Positions 54,296-63,955 of a stretch of DNA of 64,000 nucleotides are shown in pieces. The position numbers were made by a program, and so were the translations under genes. Every line of letters starts with the position of its first letter. The first letter of the stretch is position 1. Origin of the DNA: Flavobacterium proteolyticum (GTDB lineage Bacteria > Bacteroidota > Bacteroidia > Flavobacteriales > Flavobacteriaceae); the NCBI RefSeq assembly GCF_015223105.1, contig NZ_JADFTZ010000005.1, positions 1 through 64,000 of the forward strand. Reading direction: 5' to 3'. The notes below the pieces were generated by a model. It saw nothing but the letters and a program-made list of their open reading frames with translations, was not told the origin of the DNA and did not search any database.

Positions 54296-54337
54296 TTTTA
54301 TATTTGAATTCATCTAAAACATAAAAATACTATTTTG

Positions 54338-54739
54338 ATGGACAGTTACCAAGAAAAAATAAGTTTATTACAGGAAATGATTGGTTTTGCTTTAATCGAT
54401 GGCGAATTGCACGATAGAGAGTACGATTTTTTAGAAATGGTAGCCATGGAATTAGAAATTGAGAAAACTGTTTTTCATAAATTATTTGAAAATAGAGGTG
54501 AAGTTACCGTAATAAAAGATGAGTTCCACCGAATTTGTCAGTTTTATCGTTTGGCGTTATTGATGCATTGCGATGGCGTTTTACACGATGCTGAACAAAT
54601 CAAAATCAATGAAATTGGAATTAATATGGGATTAAATCCGTATGCGATGAAACGCGTACTGAATTTAATGAAAAACTCCCCAAACCGAATGGTTGAGGGA
54701 GATGTTTTATTGTCCGTTTTTACTGAGCAACATAATTAG
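54338..54739 (+). CDS. TerB-like domain protein
   Basis: A 133-residue helical protein with a TerB-like pattern: LLQEMIGFALIDGELHDREYDFLEMVA, then LLMHCDGVLHDAEQIKI, each with the acidic D-x-x motif that binds metal in TerB. The fold is seen in tellurite resistance, but no ter partner genes are nearby. The ATG at 54338 is chosen over a TTG immediately before it. Its stop TAG overlaps the convergent VOC gene's stop. Confidence 0.75.
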   Translation: MDSYQEKISLLQEMIGFALIDGELHDREYDFLEMVAMELEIEKTVFHKLFENRGEVTVIKDEFHRICQFYRLALLMHCDGVLHDAEQIKINEIGINMGLNPYAMKRVLNLMKNSPNRMVEGDVLLSVFTEQHN

Positions 54740-55173
54740 TTTGCAAGAACTTCGTCGAAATTTACCATCCAATTGATGCCGAATTTATCGGTAAACATTC
54801 CGAAATAAGCTCCCCAGAATGTTTTTTCCATTGGCATAATAATGTTTCCGCCTGCAGAAAGTCCATTGAACAATTTATCTGCTTCTTCTTTACTGTCTGT
54901 ATTGATAGATACAGAGAAATTGTTTCCAAAAGTAACATCGCCACTAAACGAAGTGCTATCACTTGCCATTAAAATGGTTTCTTTACTAATAGGCAAACTT
55001 ACATGCATAATGCGATTGCCTTCTTCCTCACTTGGAGGTGGACAATTTTCATCGGCTGGCATATCTTTAAATCTACCCATATAAGTAAATTCGCCTCCAA
55101 AAACCGATTTGTAAAAATTAAAAGCTTCTTCTGTATTACCATTAAAGGTAAGATATACATTTACTGTTGCCAT
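54736..55173 (-). CDS. VOC family protein (PhnB-like)
   Basis: The 145-residue protein is a glyoxalase/VOC-fold protein of the PhnB/3-dmu-9_3-mt type: NVYLTFNGNTEEAFNFYKSVF and MHVSLPISKETILMASDS, ending with FWGAYFGMFTDKFGINWMVNF. Metal ligands are only partly recognisable. The activity is unknown. Its stop overlaps the convergent TerB-like gene by 4 bases. Confidence 0.87.
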   Translation of the reverse strand: MATVNVYLTFNGNTEEAFNFYKSVFGGEFTYMGRFKDMPADENCPPPSEEEGNRIMHVSLPISKETILMASDSTSFSGDVTFGNNFSVSINTDSKEEADKLFNGLSAGGNIIMPMEKTFWGAYFGMFTDKFGINWMVNFDEVLAN

Positions 55174-55246
55174 ACTTTATTGTTTTATGATTGATTACTT
55201 AAAAGTATAAATTTTTTTAAGATAGGTATTTTATCAAATAGAAATA

Positions 55247-55279
55247 AAAAAAAGAGTGAACTAGCACTCTCTTTTTTTT
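55247..55279. terminator. Terminator of the lipoprotein gene
   Basis: AAGAGTG pairs with CACTCT across a short loop, with A- and T-runs on the two sides. It lies at the 3' end of the leftward lipoprotein gene. Confidence 0.72.
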
Positions 55280-56168
55280 AGTTATAAGTAATACTAAAAT
55301 TACCTTGGGAAATTGTCATGGTTTGGGAATTTCCTGTTGCTGTAAAATTAAAAGTTCCTACAATTGTATTCCCTGAGTGAGAAGTAATGTTTATAGTTCC
55401 TCCTGTTGTTGTGTAGTCAATATTAGAATTATTATTGAAACCAGCATCATAATTATTTCCATCAATTGAATGTGAACCAACAGTTGCATTTTCAGGAATC
55501 ATGATGGAATAAATACCAAAATCAGCACCAATATTTGTATTGTATCCGTATACCACTATTTTATTAGCTTCGCTAACTTGCTGAATCATTAAATACTTAC
55601 CATCATTGTTATCTGTATCCATATTGAAAACAGTACCGCTATTTAATTTTAATGACATACTTCCATTAGAATATAATTGTTGACTAATTACTCTAATATT
55701 GCTAAATGTACCATTGGTTATTGACATTTGTGTTGGAGAATCAAAGCCGATTAAGGTTCCACTAAAAGTTCCTGAAATTGTTCCGTTGTTACTGTTGTAT
55801 GAGTTGATTGTTAATGTGAATGTTCCACCCGTTTCATCAGAACTATATGAGTCTTCGATAGTATTGTAACTTAAATTTCCATCTGCATCGAATCCATTAT
55901 AAGTATAAGTTCCTACTGATAAGTTCTGTAAAGGAATATTAATAGCTAACGATGAAGAATTTGATGCAGTTCCTAAAATTTGAAGTACACTACCATTAAT
56001 TTCACCAAAATTAATAGATTGAACTGCGGCAACAGCTACATTAGAGCGCCAATTTTGACCATCGATAGTGGCAGTAATTGATCCCGTTAATGATGATTCA
56101 TCAGAAGAATCGCTTGAACATGAAGTTAGGACTACGAAACATAGGATGAGAGAAATAATTTTTTTCAT
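55278..56168 (-). CDS. surface lipoprotein with duplicated beta domain (DUF6252-like)
   Basis: The 296-residue protein has a lipoprotein signal MKKIISLILCFVVLTSC, followed by SSDSSDESS, an acidic stretch like the surface lipoprotein export signal of Flavobacteriaceae. Two similar beta-rich units follow: about 30-150 (VGTYTYNG ... GGTFTLTINSYNSNNGTISGTF) and 170-296 (VGSHSIDG ... GGTINITSHSGNTIVGTFNF). The composition is rich in Asn, Ser and Thr. No enzyme motif. Possibly adhesion or binding. Confidence 0.75.
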   Translation of the reverse strand: MKKIISLILCFVVLTSCSSDSSDESSLTGSITATIDGQNWRSNVAVAAVQSINFGEINGSVLQILGTASNSSSLAINIPLQNLSVGTYTYNGFDADGNLSYNTIEDSYSSDETGGTFTLTINSYNSNNGTISGTFSGTLIGFDSPTQMSITNGTFSNIRVISQQLYSNGSMSLKLNSGTVFNMDTDNNDGKYLMIQQVSEANKIVVYGYNTNIGADFGIYSIMIPENATVGSHSIDGNNYDAGFNNNSNIDYTTTGGTINITSHSGNTIVGTFNFTATGNSQTMTISQGNFSITYN

Positions 56169-56237
56169 TTTTTGATTTATATAGTTAATTTGTATAAAAG
56201 TAAAATATTAAGATTTATCTTGCAAATTTTATTTTAA

Positions 56238-56711
56238 TTAAGCTCCAAATTGATTTTCGTTGGCTTTAATATAATCTACGATTAATGTTACGATATCTTC
56301 TTCAGTTTCGTCTTCGAAAAATAATTCGTCTAAGTCTTCCCAACCTGAAATGATGTTTTCATCCGCTTTTTCAATGAATGCTATTCTTTTTTCCACGTCA
56401 GGCGAATAGGCTTTAGCTGGGAATAAACCCAATGCTTTTGAAATTAATTCCGCCGTTTTAAATGCTTTAATTTCTTTATACGATGTGATAACTTCTTCTG
56501 CAAAATCACCTGCTTCTGAACTAAAAAAGAATTGAAAACCGCCTTCTCCCATAGCACCTTCAAATAAATCTACAAAAACGAATACTTTCTCTTCATCGGT
56601 TAACGATGAGAAATCCTCTGTTTCTTCTTTTTTCTGCCAAATGATTTCTCCAATAGCTTCAATGATTTTGATTTCGTCTTCTAATTTTAGAATGTTTTCA
56701 ATTTTGCTCAT
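56238..56711 (-). CDS. DUF4375 (DMP19-like) protein
   Basis: The 157-residue acidic protein matches DUF4375: VFVFVDLFEGAMGEGGFQFFFSSEAGDFA corresponds to the family's NGGF-x-QF motif. It is helical and cytoplasmic. It starts 8 bases after uvrB and probably shares its transcript. Function unknown. Confidence 0.75.
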   Translation of the reverse strand: MSKIENILKLEDEIKIIEAIGEIIWQKKEETEDFSSLTDEEKVFVFVDLFEGAMGEGGFQFFFSSEAGDFAEEVITSYKEIKAFKTAELISKALGLFPAKAYSPDVEKRIAFIEKADENIISGWEDLDELFFEDETEEDIVTLIVDYIKANENQFGA

Positions 56712-56719
56712 ATGTGTTT

Positions 56720-58711
56720 TTATTTAATTTTCTCTTGTAAAACTTTTATATCGTCACGCAATTTCGCTGCTTGCATGAAGTCTAATTCTTTAGCTGCTTT
56801 TTCCATCATTTTGCGTAAATCTCTAATTTTTTTCTCAATTTCGGGTTTACTCAAGTATAAACTTTCTGGTTCGGCCGCTTTTAGAGCTTCTTTTTCATAA
56901 TAACCTGTAGAAACTGAATTACCACTTAATGCACTTCCTAAACTTTTATTTAAAGCTTTTGGCGCTAATCCGTTTTTGGTATTGTAATCGATTTGTTTTT
57001 GTCTTCTGTAATTGGTTTCGTCAATGGTTTTTTGCATCGAAGCGGTAATTTTATCCGCATACATAATCGCTTTTCCATTTACGTTACGCGCAGCACGACC
57101 TACAGTTTGTGTTAACGAACGATGACTTCTTAAAAAACCTTCTTTATCCGCATCTAAAATGGCAACTAAAGAAACTTCGGGTAAATCCAAACCTTCACGA
57201 AGTAAGTTCACACCAATTAACACATCAAAAATACCTTTTCGTAAATCTTGCATGATTTCTACTCGTTCCAGCGTATCAACATCCGAGTGAATATAACGAC
57301 AACGAATCGAAACTTTGGTTAAATATTTTGCCAATTCTTCCGCCATACGTTTGGTTAATGTGGTGACTAAAACACGTTCGTCAGCTTCACATCGCACTTG
57401 AATTTCTTCAATTAAATCATCAATTTGGTTGGCACTTGGTCGAATTTCAATAATTGGGTCAAGCAAACCTGTTGGACGAATGACTTGTTCTACATAAACA
57501 CCTTCAGTTTTCTGTAATTCATAATCAGCAGGTGTTGCCGAAACATAAATTACTTGGTTTTGCAAAGCTTCAAATTCGTCAAACTTTAATGGGCGATTGT
57601 CCATAGCAGCAGGCAATCTGAAACCATATTCTACCAAGTTTTCTTTACGACTTCTATCGCCACCATACATGGCATGCACTTGCGAAATCGTAACGTGACT
57701 TTCGTCGACTACCATCAAGTAATCATCTGGAAAATAATCTAACAAACAGAAAGGTCTGGTTCCAGGTTCTCTTCCGTCAAGATAGCGCGAATAATTTTCA
57801 ATTCCAGAACAGTAGCCTAATTCGCGAATCATTTCTAAATCGAAATTCGTGCGTTCTTCTAAACGTTTTGCTTCTAAATGTTTGCCAATTTCTTTGAAAT
57901 AATCCACTTGTTTGACCAAATCTTGTTGGATAGCCCAAATAGCGTTTTGTAACACATCAGGCGAAGTCACAAACATATTCGCTGGATAAATCGTTAGTTT
58001 TTCGTATCGTTCTATCACTTTTGCAGTGGTTGGATCAAAAGCTTCAATTTCTTCAATTTCATCTCCAAAAAAGTGGATTCGGAAAGGTTCATCACCATAA
58101 CTTGGGAAGATTTCCACAATATCGCCTTTGATTCTGAAATTTCCTGCGGCAAATTCGGCTTCCGTTCTCGAATATAAACTTTGAACTAATTGATGTAGTA
58201 ATTTGGTACGCGAAATTTGCTGACCTGCTTCTAAATTGATTACGTTTTTTTGAAATTCAACCGGATTTCCAATTCCATACAAACAAGAAACAGATGAAAT
58301 TACAATAATATCTCTTCGACCTGAAAGTAGGGCAGAAGTAGTGCTTAAACGCAGTTTTTCTAATTCATCATTAATCGATAAATCTTTTTCAATATACGTT
58401 CCGGTAACGGGAATAAAAGCTTCTGGCTGATAATAATCGTAATAAGAAACGAAATATTGCACCGAATTATTTGGAAAAAACTGCTTGAATTCGGAATATA
58501 ACTGAGCTGCAAGTGTTTTATTATGCGCTAAAATAAGTGTTGGTCGTTGTACTTCTTGTACTACATTAGCCACGGTAAATGTTTTTCCAGAACCTGTTAC
58601 CCCTAATAATGTTTGGTATTTTTCACCATTTAAAATGCCTTTTGAAAGTTTTTCAATGGCTTGCGGTTGGTCACCAGTAGGTTTGTATTCAGATACGACT
58701 TGGAATTTCAT
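56720..58711 (-). CDS. uvrB: excinuclease ABC subunit B
   Basis: UvrB is the damage-verifying helicase-like subunit of nucleotide excision repair. GVTGSGKT (Walker A, about 38-45), the beta-hairpin YYDYYQPEAFIP (about 92-103), helicase motif IV to VI segments and the C-terminal UVR domain (EKKIRDLRKMMEKAAKELDF) are all present. The ATG at 58711 (MKFQVVSEY) is preferred to a TTG three codons upstream. Length is typical at 663 residues. Confidence 0.97.
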   Translation of the reverse strand: MKFQVVSEYKPTGDQPQAIEKLSKGILNGEKYQTLLGVTGSGKTFTVANVVQEVQRPTLILAHNKTLAAQLYSEFKQFFPNNSVQYFVSYYDYYQPEAFIPVTGTYIEKDLSINDELEKLRLSTTSALLSGRRDIIVISSVSCLYGIGNPVEFQKNVINLEAGQQISRTKLLHQLVQSLYSRTEAEFAAGNFRIKGDIVEIFPSYGDEPFRIHFFGDEIEEIEAFDPTTAKVIERYEKLTIYPANMFVTSPDVLQNAIWAIQQDLVKQVDYFKEIGKHLEAKRLEERTNFDLEMIRELGYCSGIENYSRYLDGREPGTRPFCLLDYFPDDYLMVVDESHVTISQVHAMYGGDRSRKENLVEYGFRLPAAMDNRPLKFDEFEALQNQVIYVSATPADYELQKTEGVYVEQVIRPTGLLDPIIEIRPSANQIDDLIEEIQVRCEADERVLVTTLTKRMAEELAKYLTKVSIRCRYIHSDVDTLERVEIMQDLRKGIFDVLIGVNLLREGLDLPEVSLVAILDADKEGFLRSHRSLTQTVGRAARNVNGKAIMYADKITASMQKTIDETNYRRQKQIDYNTKNGLAPKALNKSLGSALSGNSVSTGYYEKEALKAAEPESLYLSKPEIEKKIRDLRKMMEKAAKELDFMQAAKLRDDIKVLQEKIK

Positions 58712-58746
58712 GTAAAGCAAGTATTTTTACAAAAATACTACATATT

Positions 58747-59961
58747 TTATTTAATGATGTAAGTATAGCCTAAACTTAATTCTGTATAATCAGCTTGTCC
58801 TAGATTACTACAGATATAAGCGCCAAGTGATACATTGTGTTTTGGCATGTTTTTAGTATTCCAAGCATAATATTTTAAGCCTAGTTTGCCCGAAATAAAA
58901 CGTTTTAATTTATAATAACTATCTAATTCACTCGGAACATAATCACCAGTTTCAGGAACATATATTTCACTATTTAATCGATAGTCAATTTTGTAAAATG
59001 GTTTATCAATATTAATGCCTAATTGCGCTTCAGCGGCAAAGTGATTCATTAAAAGTTCTCCATTTATAAAAACACCATAAGCGGATGAATTGTAAATTGG
59101 GTTTTTCTTTAATTCTGGATAGTCTTCATTTACTAAAAAATTCTCTTCTTTTATGTAATCGTAGTAGTTTTCATAAAAAGTATAAAAGAAACCAATTCCA
59201 ATTTTATACGTGTTTTTGTAGATTTTACCAAAAGCAAATGAAGTAGAATACACTTCTTTAGTATCGTTATATAATCGATAAATTGATTGTTGCCCTATGC
59301 CTGTTTTGATTTGATAAAATTTAACAGGAGTATATTTTGAATCGTTTATAGTAATAGAATCGGTTTTAGCTTTTTGGGGATTGAATTTGAAGTTTAATCC
59401 GGCAGAAAATGTATTTAAACCTTGATTAGGCCATTTTATATGTCCGTTAGAATGGTGTGAATACCCTATACTTGCTCGAGTATCTAAATAGGTATTGGAA
59501 AATATAGAATAATTTAGGAACAAACGATAAGCCCATGTGAAATCAGTTGAAATAGCTTTGTTTTGCCAGTTTTTACCATCGTCATAATTCTTGTTGAAAT
59601 AAGAAGCTCCAATAGCAGTGTTTAAAAATAAGCGTTTCGTTTTTGAATGAAATAGAGGAATTTCTAAATATGGCATCAAGCTGTAAGATGATCCAACAAA
59701 TTCATTATTTCCATAATTACTGTATTGAAATAGTATTCCTGTTTCTGGATTTTGAAGTGATTGTACCCAAGCTTCGTCTGAAAAATGTTTTTTTCCAACA
59801 AAGAGACTCAGAGTTTGATTCACTTTTAGTTCTGGGAAAAATTCATTTGCAGGAGATGTTTTGCCTAATACATATTCTACATTAAAAGTAGTTTGTGAAA
59901 AAGATTTAGGGATAATTACACTAAATATAAAACTGATAAATAGTAATTTTTTCAAATTCAT
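58747..59961 (-). CDS. acyloxyacyl hydrolase/PagL-like lipid A deacylase
   Basis: A signal peptide (MNLKKLLFISFIFSVII) precedes a beta-barrel protein. The PagL-type catalytic segment is seen as GYSHHSNGHIKWPNQGLN near residues 165-182, with the His-x-Ser-Asn pattern; the family removes the 3-O-acyl chain of lipid A in the outer membrane. The length (404 residues) is about twice that of PagL (about 150-185), so the second half is an extra barrel or different domain. The gene lies between thiN and uvrB. Confidence 0.78.
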   Translation of the reverse strand: MNLKKLLFISFIFSVIIPKSFSQTTFNVEYVLGKTSPANEFFPELKVNQTLSLFVGKKHFSDEAWVQSLQNPETGILFQYSNYGNNEFVGSSYSLMPYLEIPLFHSKTKRLFLNTAIGASYFNKNYDDGKNWQNKAISTDFTWAYRLFLNYSIFSNTYLDTRASIGYSHHSNGHIKWPNQGLNTFSAGLNFKFNPQKAKTDSITINDSKYTPVKFYQIKTGIGQQSIYRLYNDTKEVYSTSFAFGKIYKNTYKIGIGFFYTFYENYYDYIKEENFLVNEDYPELKKNPIYNSSAYGVFINGELLMNHFAAEAQLGINIDKPFYKIDYRLNSEIYVPETGDYVPSELDSYYKLKRFISGKLGLKYYAWNTKNMPKHNVSLGAYICSNLGQADYTELSLGYTYIIK

Positions 59962-59971
59962 AGACAAATTT

Positions 59972-60634
59972 TTAATCCCAACATTCCATTAAAAGTAAAT
60001 CGCCTTTTTCGTGTGAAATGGAAACAATTCCGTCTTCAGTAACATGATTGCTGCTTCCAGTGCGATAACCAATGGTTAGTTCTTCATTATTTAAAGGGTA
60101 AAATAAATTTTTAGTTGTAATTCCGCTAACTGTTCCAATCGGAATTAATGATAACGTAGTATTTGCCGTATACCATTTATCGTATTTGTTGGGTAATAAA
60201 AATACTTTAGAATGATCGTCAATAATTACAATTTTCAATTGATTGCGATAGGCTACAATGTTAGTTATATTGGTTATGGTATGATCGGCTCGTTTTCCGG
60301 TAGCCCAAATTACGTTTACAGCTTTGTGGCCTTTTTCGATAAGATAATCAAAAGCTTTTTCTAAATCGGTTTTATCTTGATTGGGAGCATAAACAATTTC
60401 TAATGGATATTGTTTATCTAAATAATATTCAGGTTTAAAACCTCGGTCAAAATCGCCCAATAAAACATCGACTTTAATGTCTAATTCTAAAACACGTTCA
60501 ATTGCTGAGTCTAAAACAATCACTAATGGTGACCATTCTAACAATTGCCCCATTAATTCTTTGCTACAGGATGCGCCATTAGCAATGATTAATGCGGGTT
60601 CTTGGTCGTCTCGAACAATATGGTGTGATGACAT
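59972..60634 (-). CDS. thiN: thiamine pyrophosphokinase
   Basis: The 220-residue protein matches the TPK family: ALIIANGASCSKEL (about 14-27), DVLLGDFDRG (the Mg-binding DxD, about 56-65), APNQDKTDLEKAFDYLIEKG (about 83-102) and ATGKRADHTI. It transfers pyrophosphate from ATP to thiamine, yielding thiamine diphosphate, used by MenD and others. It starts the leftward group thiN, PagL-like, uvrB and DUF4375. The 116-base region upstream holds no other feature. Confidence 0.9.
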   Translation of the reverse strand: MSSHHIVRDDQEPALIIANGASCSKELMGQLLEWSPLVIVLDSAIERVLELDIKVDVLLGDFDRGFKPEYYLDKQYPLEIVYAPNQDKTDLEKAFDYLIEKGHKAVNVIWATGKRADHTITNITNIVAYRNQLKIVIIDDHSKVFLLPNKYDKWYTANTTLSLIPIGTVSGITTKNLFYPLNNEELTIGYRTGSSNHVTEDGIVSISHEKGDLLLMECWD

Positions 60635-60750
60635 TTTTTAGATTTAATGCCGTAAATATATTGTTAATAAAAATCAAGTGCAAGAACAAACGCAACTTCA
60701 ACTTTCAATTTTTGATATTGGTTCTTGAAATTGAAATTGTTTTTGAAGAA

Positions 60751-61578
60751 TTATTGCACCAAATAACTTACCGTATCAATTTCACTCAAAAAGAAATAAC
60801 CCAGCGGATAATTTGAGTTGTTTGTAATGTTACTAATATTTCCTCTAATGGTAGCTGGTGGTGTTGCAAATGGATTTCCAGCATTACCACCGGCAATTGA
60901 TATTAATTTATTCATGTAGTTATAGTAACTTTTTGAAACGCCTTGAACGCTTAAATCTAACGTAATTCCAGGTTCCGTTTCACTACTACCATAAAAACCA
61001 AACATAACGTTTCCTTGAAAAAATTCGTCGCTTACCACACCAAATTCAGGAAATTGTTTGTTTGGATTTTTAACACCTAATAGATAATAATTTTCTTCAG
61101 CTCCATTATCTTGATAGAAATATTTAATTTGAATTTCGTCTTCACCACTAATTCCAACTACGGTTTCCTGTTGTACATTAATAATATCAGGAGTAGGATA
61201 TAAAGCGCTAGAGGCATTATATATTTCTCCATCATATAGAATTTCTAATGTATAAACTTCGCCAATTACAGGTTGAAAGTTATTACAAACATAATCTCCC
61301 GTATTTGGAACTTCAATAAAATTGAAAACTACATTGGAACTATTTGTAACGGTAACGGTTGCACCATTAGCAGGAAGAATTTCATTGGTGTAAAAATCAT
61401 TAGTCAAACTCAATTTTATGGTTTGACTTTCACCAGTTGTTTCTTTCTCCCATTTGATGATGGCATCAATAACCAATTTTGGGTCTGAATTGTCCAATTC
61501 AATATCTACTACTTTTTCACAACTACTATTTAACAGTATTGTAACGAGTAAAACGGTATATAGGAAAATATTTTTCAT
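60751..61578 (-). CDS. DUF4249 lipoprotein (TonB receptor partner)
   Basis: The ATG at 61578 (MKNIFLYTVLLVTILLNSSC) starts a type II signal peptide; longer in-frame openings do not. The 275-residue product begins CEKVVDIELDNSDPKLVIDA, the hallmark of DUF4249 lipoproteins, with an acidic stretch after Cys as in surface-exposed types. It starts 4 bases after the TonB-dependent receptor gene. The pair behaves like SusC/SusD-style transport systems but with a different lipoprotein. Ligand unknown. Confidence 0.86.
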   Translation of the reverse strand: MKNIFLYTVLLVTILLNSSCEKVVDIELDNSDPKLVIDAIIKWEKETTGESQTIKLSLTNDFYTNEILPANGATVTVTNSSNVVFNFIEVPNTGDYVCNNFQPVIGEVYTLEILYDGEIYNASSALYPTPDIINVQQETVVGISGEDEIQIKYFYQDNGAEENYYLLGVKNPNKQFPEFGVVSDEFFQGNVMFGFYGSSETEPGITLDLSVQGVSKSYYNYMNKLISIAGGNAGNPFATPPATIRGNISNITNNSNYPLGYFFLSEIDTVSYLVQ

Positions 61579-61582
61579 AAAA

Positions 61583-63955
61583 TTAAAATTTAAAATTATA
61601 GGAAACAGAAGGAACAATTCCGAAAATAGAAAGTTTTACGGCTTCATTTGCACCGGTTTCTGAATTTTGTCTAAACGATATTGAAGCAGCATTATAGCGG
61701 CTATAGATGTTGTAAATTCCAAAAACCCATTCTCCTTTAAATTTACGGTTTTCATATTTTTTAGGAGTCAGCGTTGCCGAAACATCCATACGATGATAAG
61801 CTGGTAATCGGTCTTCGTTTCTAGAGTTATAACTTGGAACGGTTACACCTTGAAAAACATATTTTCCTGAAGGATAAGTTACAGGTTGACCTGATTGAAG
61901 TGTGAAATTAGCTCCAAAACTCCATTTTTTATTTAATTTATAGCTTCCAGTAACTGCTAAATTATGGGTTTTGTCATACGCAGAACGATACCAATCACCA
62001 TTGTTGATTCCAATTTCAGTTGGTGTTCTTCCTGGAGTTTGTTGTTCTGAGCGAGATAAAGTATATGAAATCCATCCGTTTAATCGCCCTTCATTTTTTT
62101 TAATCATCATTTCTAGACCGTAGGAGCGCATTCTTCCGTTTAATAGAACTTGTTCTATTGCTTCGTTGGCAATTAAATCGGCACCATCAATATAATCGAT
62201 TCGGTTTTGTACTTTTTTGTAGTAAGTTTCTAATTCTAAAGTGTAATCACCATCTTTAAAGTTTTTAAAATATCCTACAGCAACTTGGTCAGCTAGTTGA
62301 GGTTTTATGTAATTATCGCTGGGTGTCCAAACATCTAATGGAGTAGGAGATGCGGTGTTAGAAACCAATTGCATGTATTGCACCATTCGGTTATAACCTG
62401 CTTTTATGGATTGATCTTTATCAATTTCATAGGATACCGTAAAACGAGGTTCAAAGTTGGAATAATCTGCTATTTTTTCATTCGAACCAAAATACCTTGT
62501 AGAAGTTGGAGTTGCTTTTTCGTAAATTTTCAACTCTTCATCATACAAAACGGGTTGATCGTTATCGTAATAGTTAATGGTGGAAGCTCCAACTCGGTAA
62601 AAAGAACTAAAGCGAACTCCTGCCATAATAGCAAGTTTATCAGTTAAATTATATTCGAAATCGACATATAAAGCATTTTCAAAAGCATATTTTTTATCCA
62701 ATTGACGGTAGTTAATTGAAGATTCTTCATTCAATGGTTTTATGGTGCCGGGATTGATATCAAATTTTGTGACATTAGCTCCAAAATTGAACTTTGTTTT
62801 TTCAGTAGCGTAATATTTAAAATCATATTTCAAATTGTAGTTTTGAATTGTAGATTCCCAATTAAATCCTATGAAATCTAAATCTAATCCGTAAAAATAA
62901 TTGCTGTAAATGAGCGATAAGTTAGAAAATAATTTATCGGAAAATAAGTGATTCCAACGCACATTAAGTGTCGAATTTCCGTAAATATTTCGGAAGGATT
63001 CATTTAAATTAAAGATATCGCGCCCGAAATAACCCGATAAATATAAGTTGTTATTTTCGTTAACTTTATAATTCAATTTAGTGTTCAAATCATAAAAGTA
63101 AGCGGAGTTTTTATTATCGGTTAATTTCAAGAATAAATGGGCATACGAACCTCTTCCTGCTATAAGAAAAGAGCCTTTGTCTTTTACAATTGGACCTTCA
63201 GCTAATAAGCGACTGGAAATTAATCCAATTCCACCATTCATACTGAATTTATTGCTATTTCCGTCTTTTTGATACACATCTAAAACCGAAGAGGCTCTTC
63301 CTCCAAAACGGGCTGGAATTCCTCCTTTATATAGTTTTAAATCTTTAATAGCATCTGCATTAAAAACTGAAAATAAACCAAATACATGTGATGTGTTATA
63401 AAGCGTAGCTTCATCTAAAAGCACTAAATTTTGATCGGCTCCACCACCACGAACATTAAAACCTGATTGTCCTTCTCCAGCGTTTGTAACACCTGGTAAA
63501 AACAAAAGCGATTTAATAATATCGACTTCACCCAATAAAACTGGCATTTGTTTTATTGTGCTAATAGCTAGTTTATTAACGCTCATTTCTGGTTTTTTGA
63601 TATTGGTTTTATAAGCGTTTTCTGTAATGACAACTTCTTTAAGTTCTTGCTTGCCTTCTTTTAGACTAAAGTTTTTCTTTACATTTTGATTGATTTCTAA
63701 TTTTTCAGAAAAGGTTTCAAATCCAATATAGCTAACTTGAATTGAATAATTCCCTTTTGGTAATGTAATAGAATAAAAGCCGTATTCATTAGTATAAGTA
63801 CCAATATTTAATTCGGAAATGTAAACGGAGACACCAATTAAAGTTTCGTTGTTATTAACATCTGAAACAACTCCACTTAGTGTTACTTTTTCTTGACCAA
63901 ATCCCAAAAGTGAAAAAAAGAATAAAATCCAATAAAGTTTTAATTGTAGCCTCAT
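61583..63955 (-). CDS. TonB-dependent receptor with CarboxypepD-like N-terminal domain
   Basis: The ATG at 63955 (MRLQLKLYWILFFFSLLGF) gives a signal peptide. Residues about 21-105 form a carboxypeptidase-regulatory-like domain (LIGVSVYISELNIGTYTNEY, then IQVSYIGFETFSEKLEI). A plug follows (LLGEVDIIKSLLFLPGVTNA, GFNVRGGGADQNLVLLDEAT), then the outer-membrane barrel to a C-terminal Phe in NFKF. The DUF4249 lipoprotein gene follows immediately. It likely imports a large or organic nutrient; this is not the siderophore type. The 45 bases beyond its start to the window edge show nothing distinct. Confidence 0.92.
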   Translation of the reverse strand: MRLQLKLYWILFFFSLLGFGQEKVTLSGVVSDVNNNETLIGVSVYISELNIGTYTNEYGFYSITLPKGNYSIQVSYIGFETFSEKLEINQNVKKNFSLKEGKQELKEVVITENAYKTNIKKPEMSVNKLAISTIKQMPVLLGEVDIIKSLLFLPGVTNAGEGQSGFNVRGGGADQNLVLLDEATLYNTSHVFGLFSVFNADAIKDLKLYKGGIPARFGGRASSVLDVYQKDGNSNKFSMNGGIGLISSRLLAEGPIVKDKGSFLIAGRGSYAHLFLKLTDNKNSAYFYDLNTKLNYKVNENNNLYLSGYFGRDIFNLNESFRNIYGNSTLNVRWNHLFSDKLFSNLSLIYSNYFYGLDLDFIGFNWESTIQNYNLKYDFKYYATEKTKFNFGANVTKFDINPGTIKPLNEESSINYRQLDKKYAFENALYVDFEYNLTDKLAIMAGVRFSSFYRVGASTINYYDNDQPVLYDEELKIYEKATPTSTRYFGSNEKIADYSNFEPRFTVSYEIDKDQSIKAGYNRMVQYMQLVSNTASPTPLDVWTPSDNYIKPQLADQVAVGYFKNFKDGDYTLELETYYKKVQNRIDYIDGADLIANEAIEQVLLNGRMRSYGLEMMIKKNEGRLNGWISYTLSRSEQQTPGRTPTEIGINNGDWYRSAYDKTHNLAVTGSYKLNKKWSFGANFTLQSGQPVTYPSGKYVFQGVTVPSYNSRNEDRLPAYHRMDVSATLTPKKYENRKFKGEWVFGIYNIYSRYNAASISFRQNSETGANEAVKLSIFGIVPSVSYNFKF

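Noticed and set aside
54338-54739. Tellurite resistance determinant
   Set aside because: A TerB-like domain alone, without terC, terD or related genes, does not support resistance.
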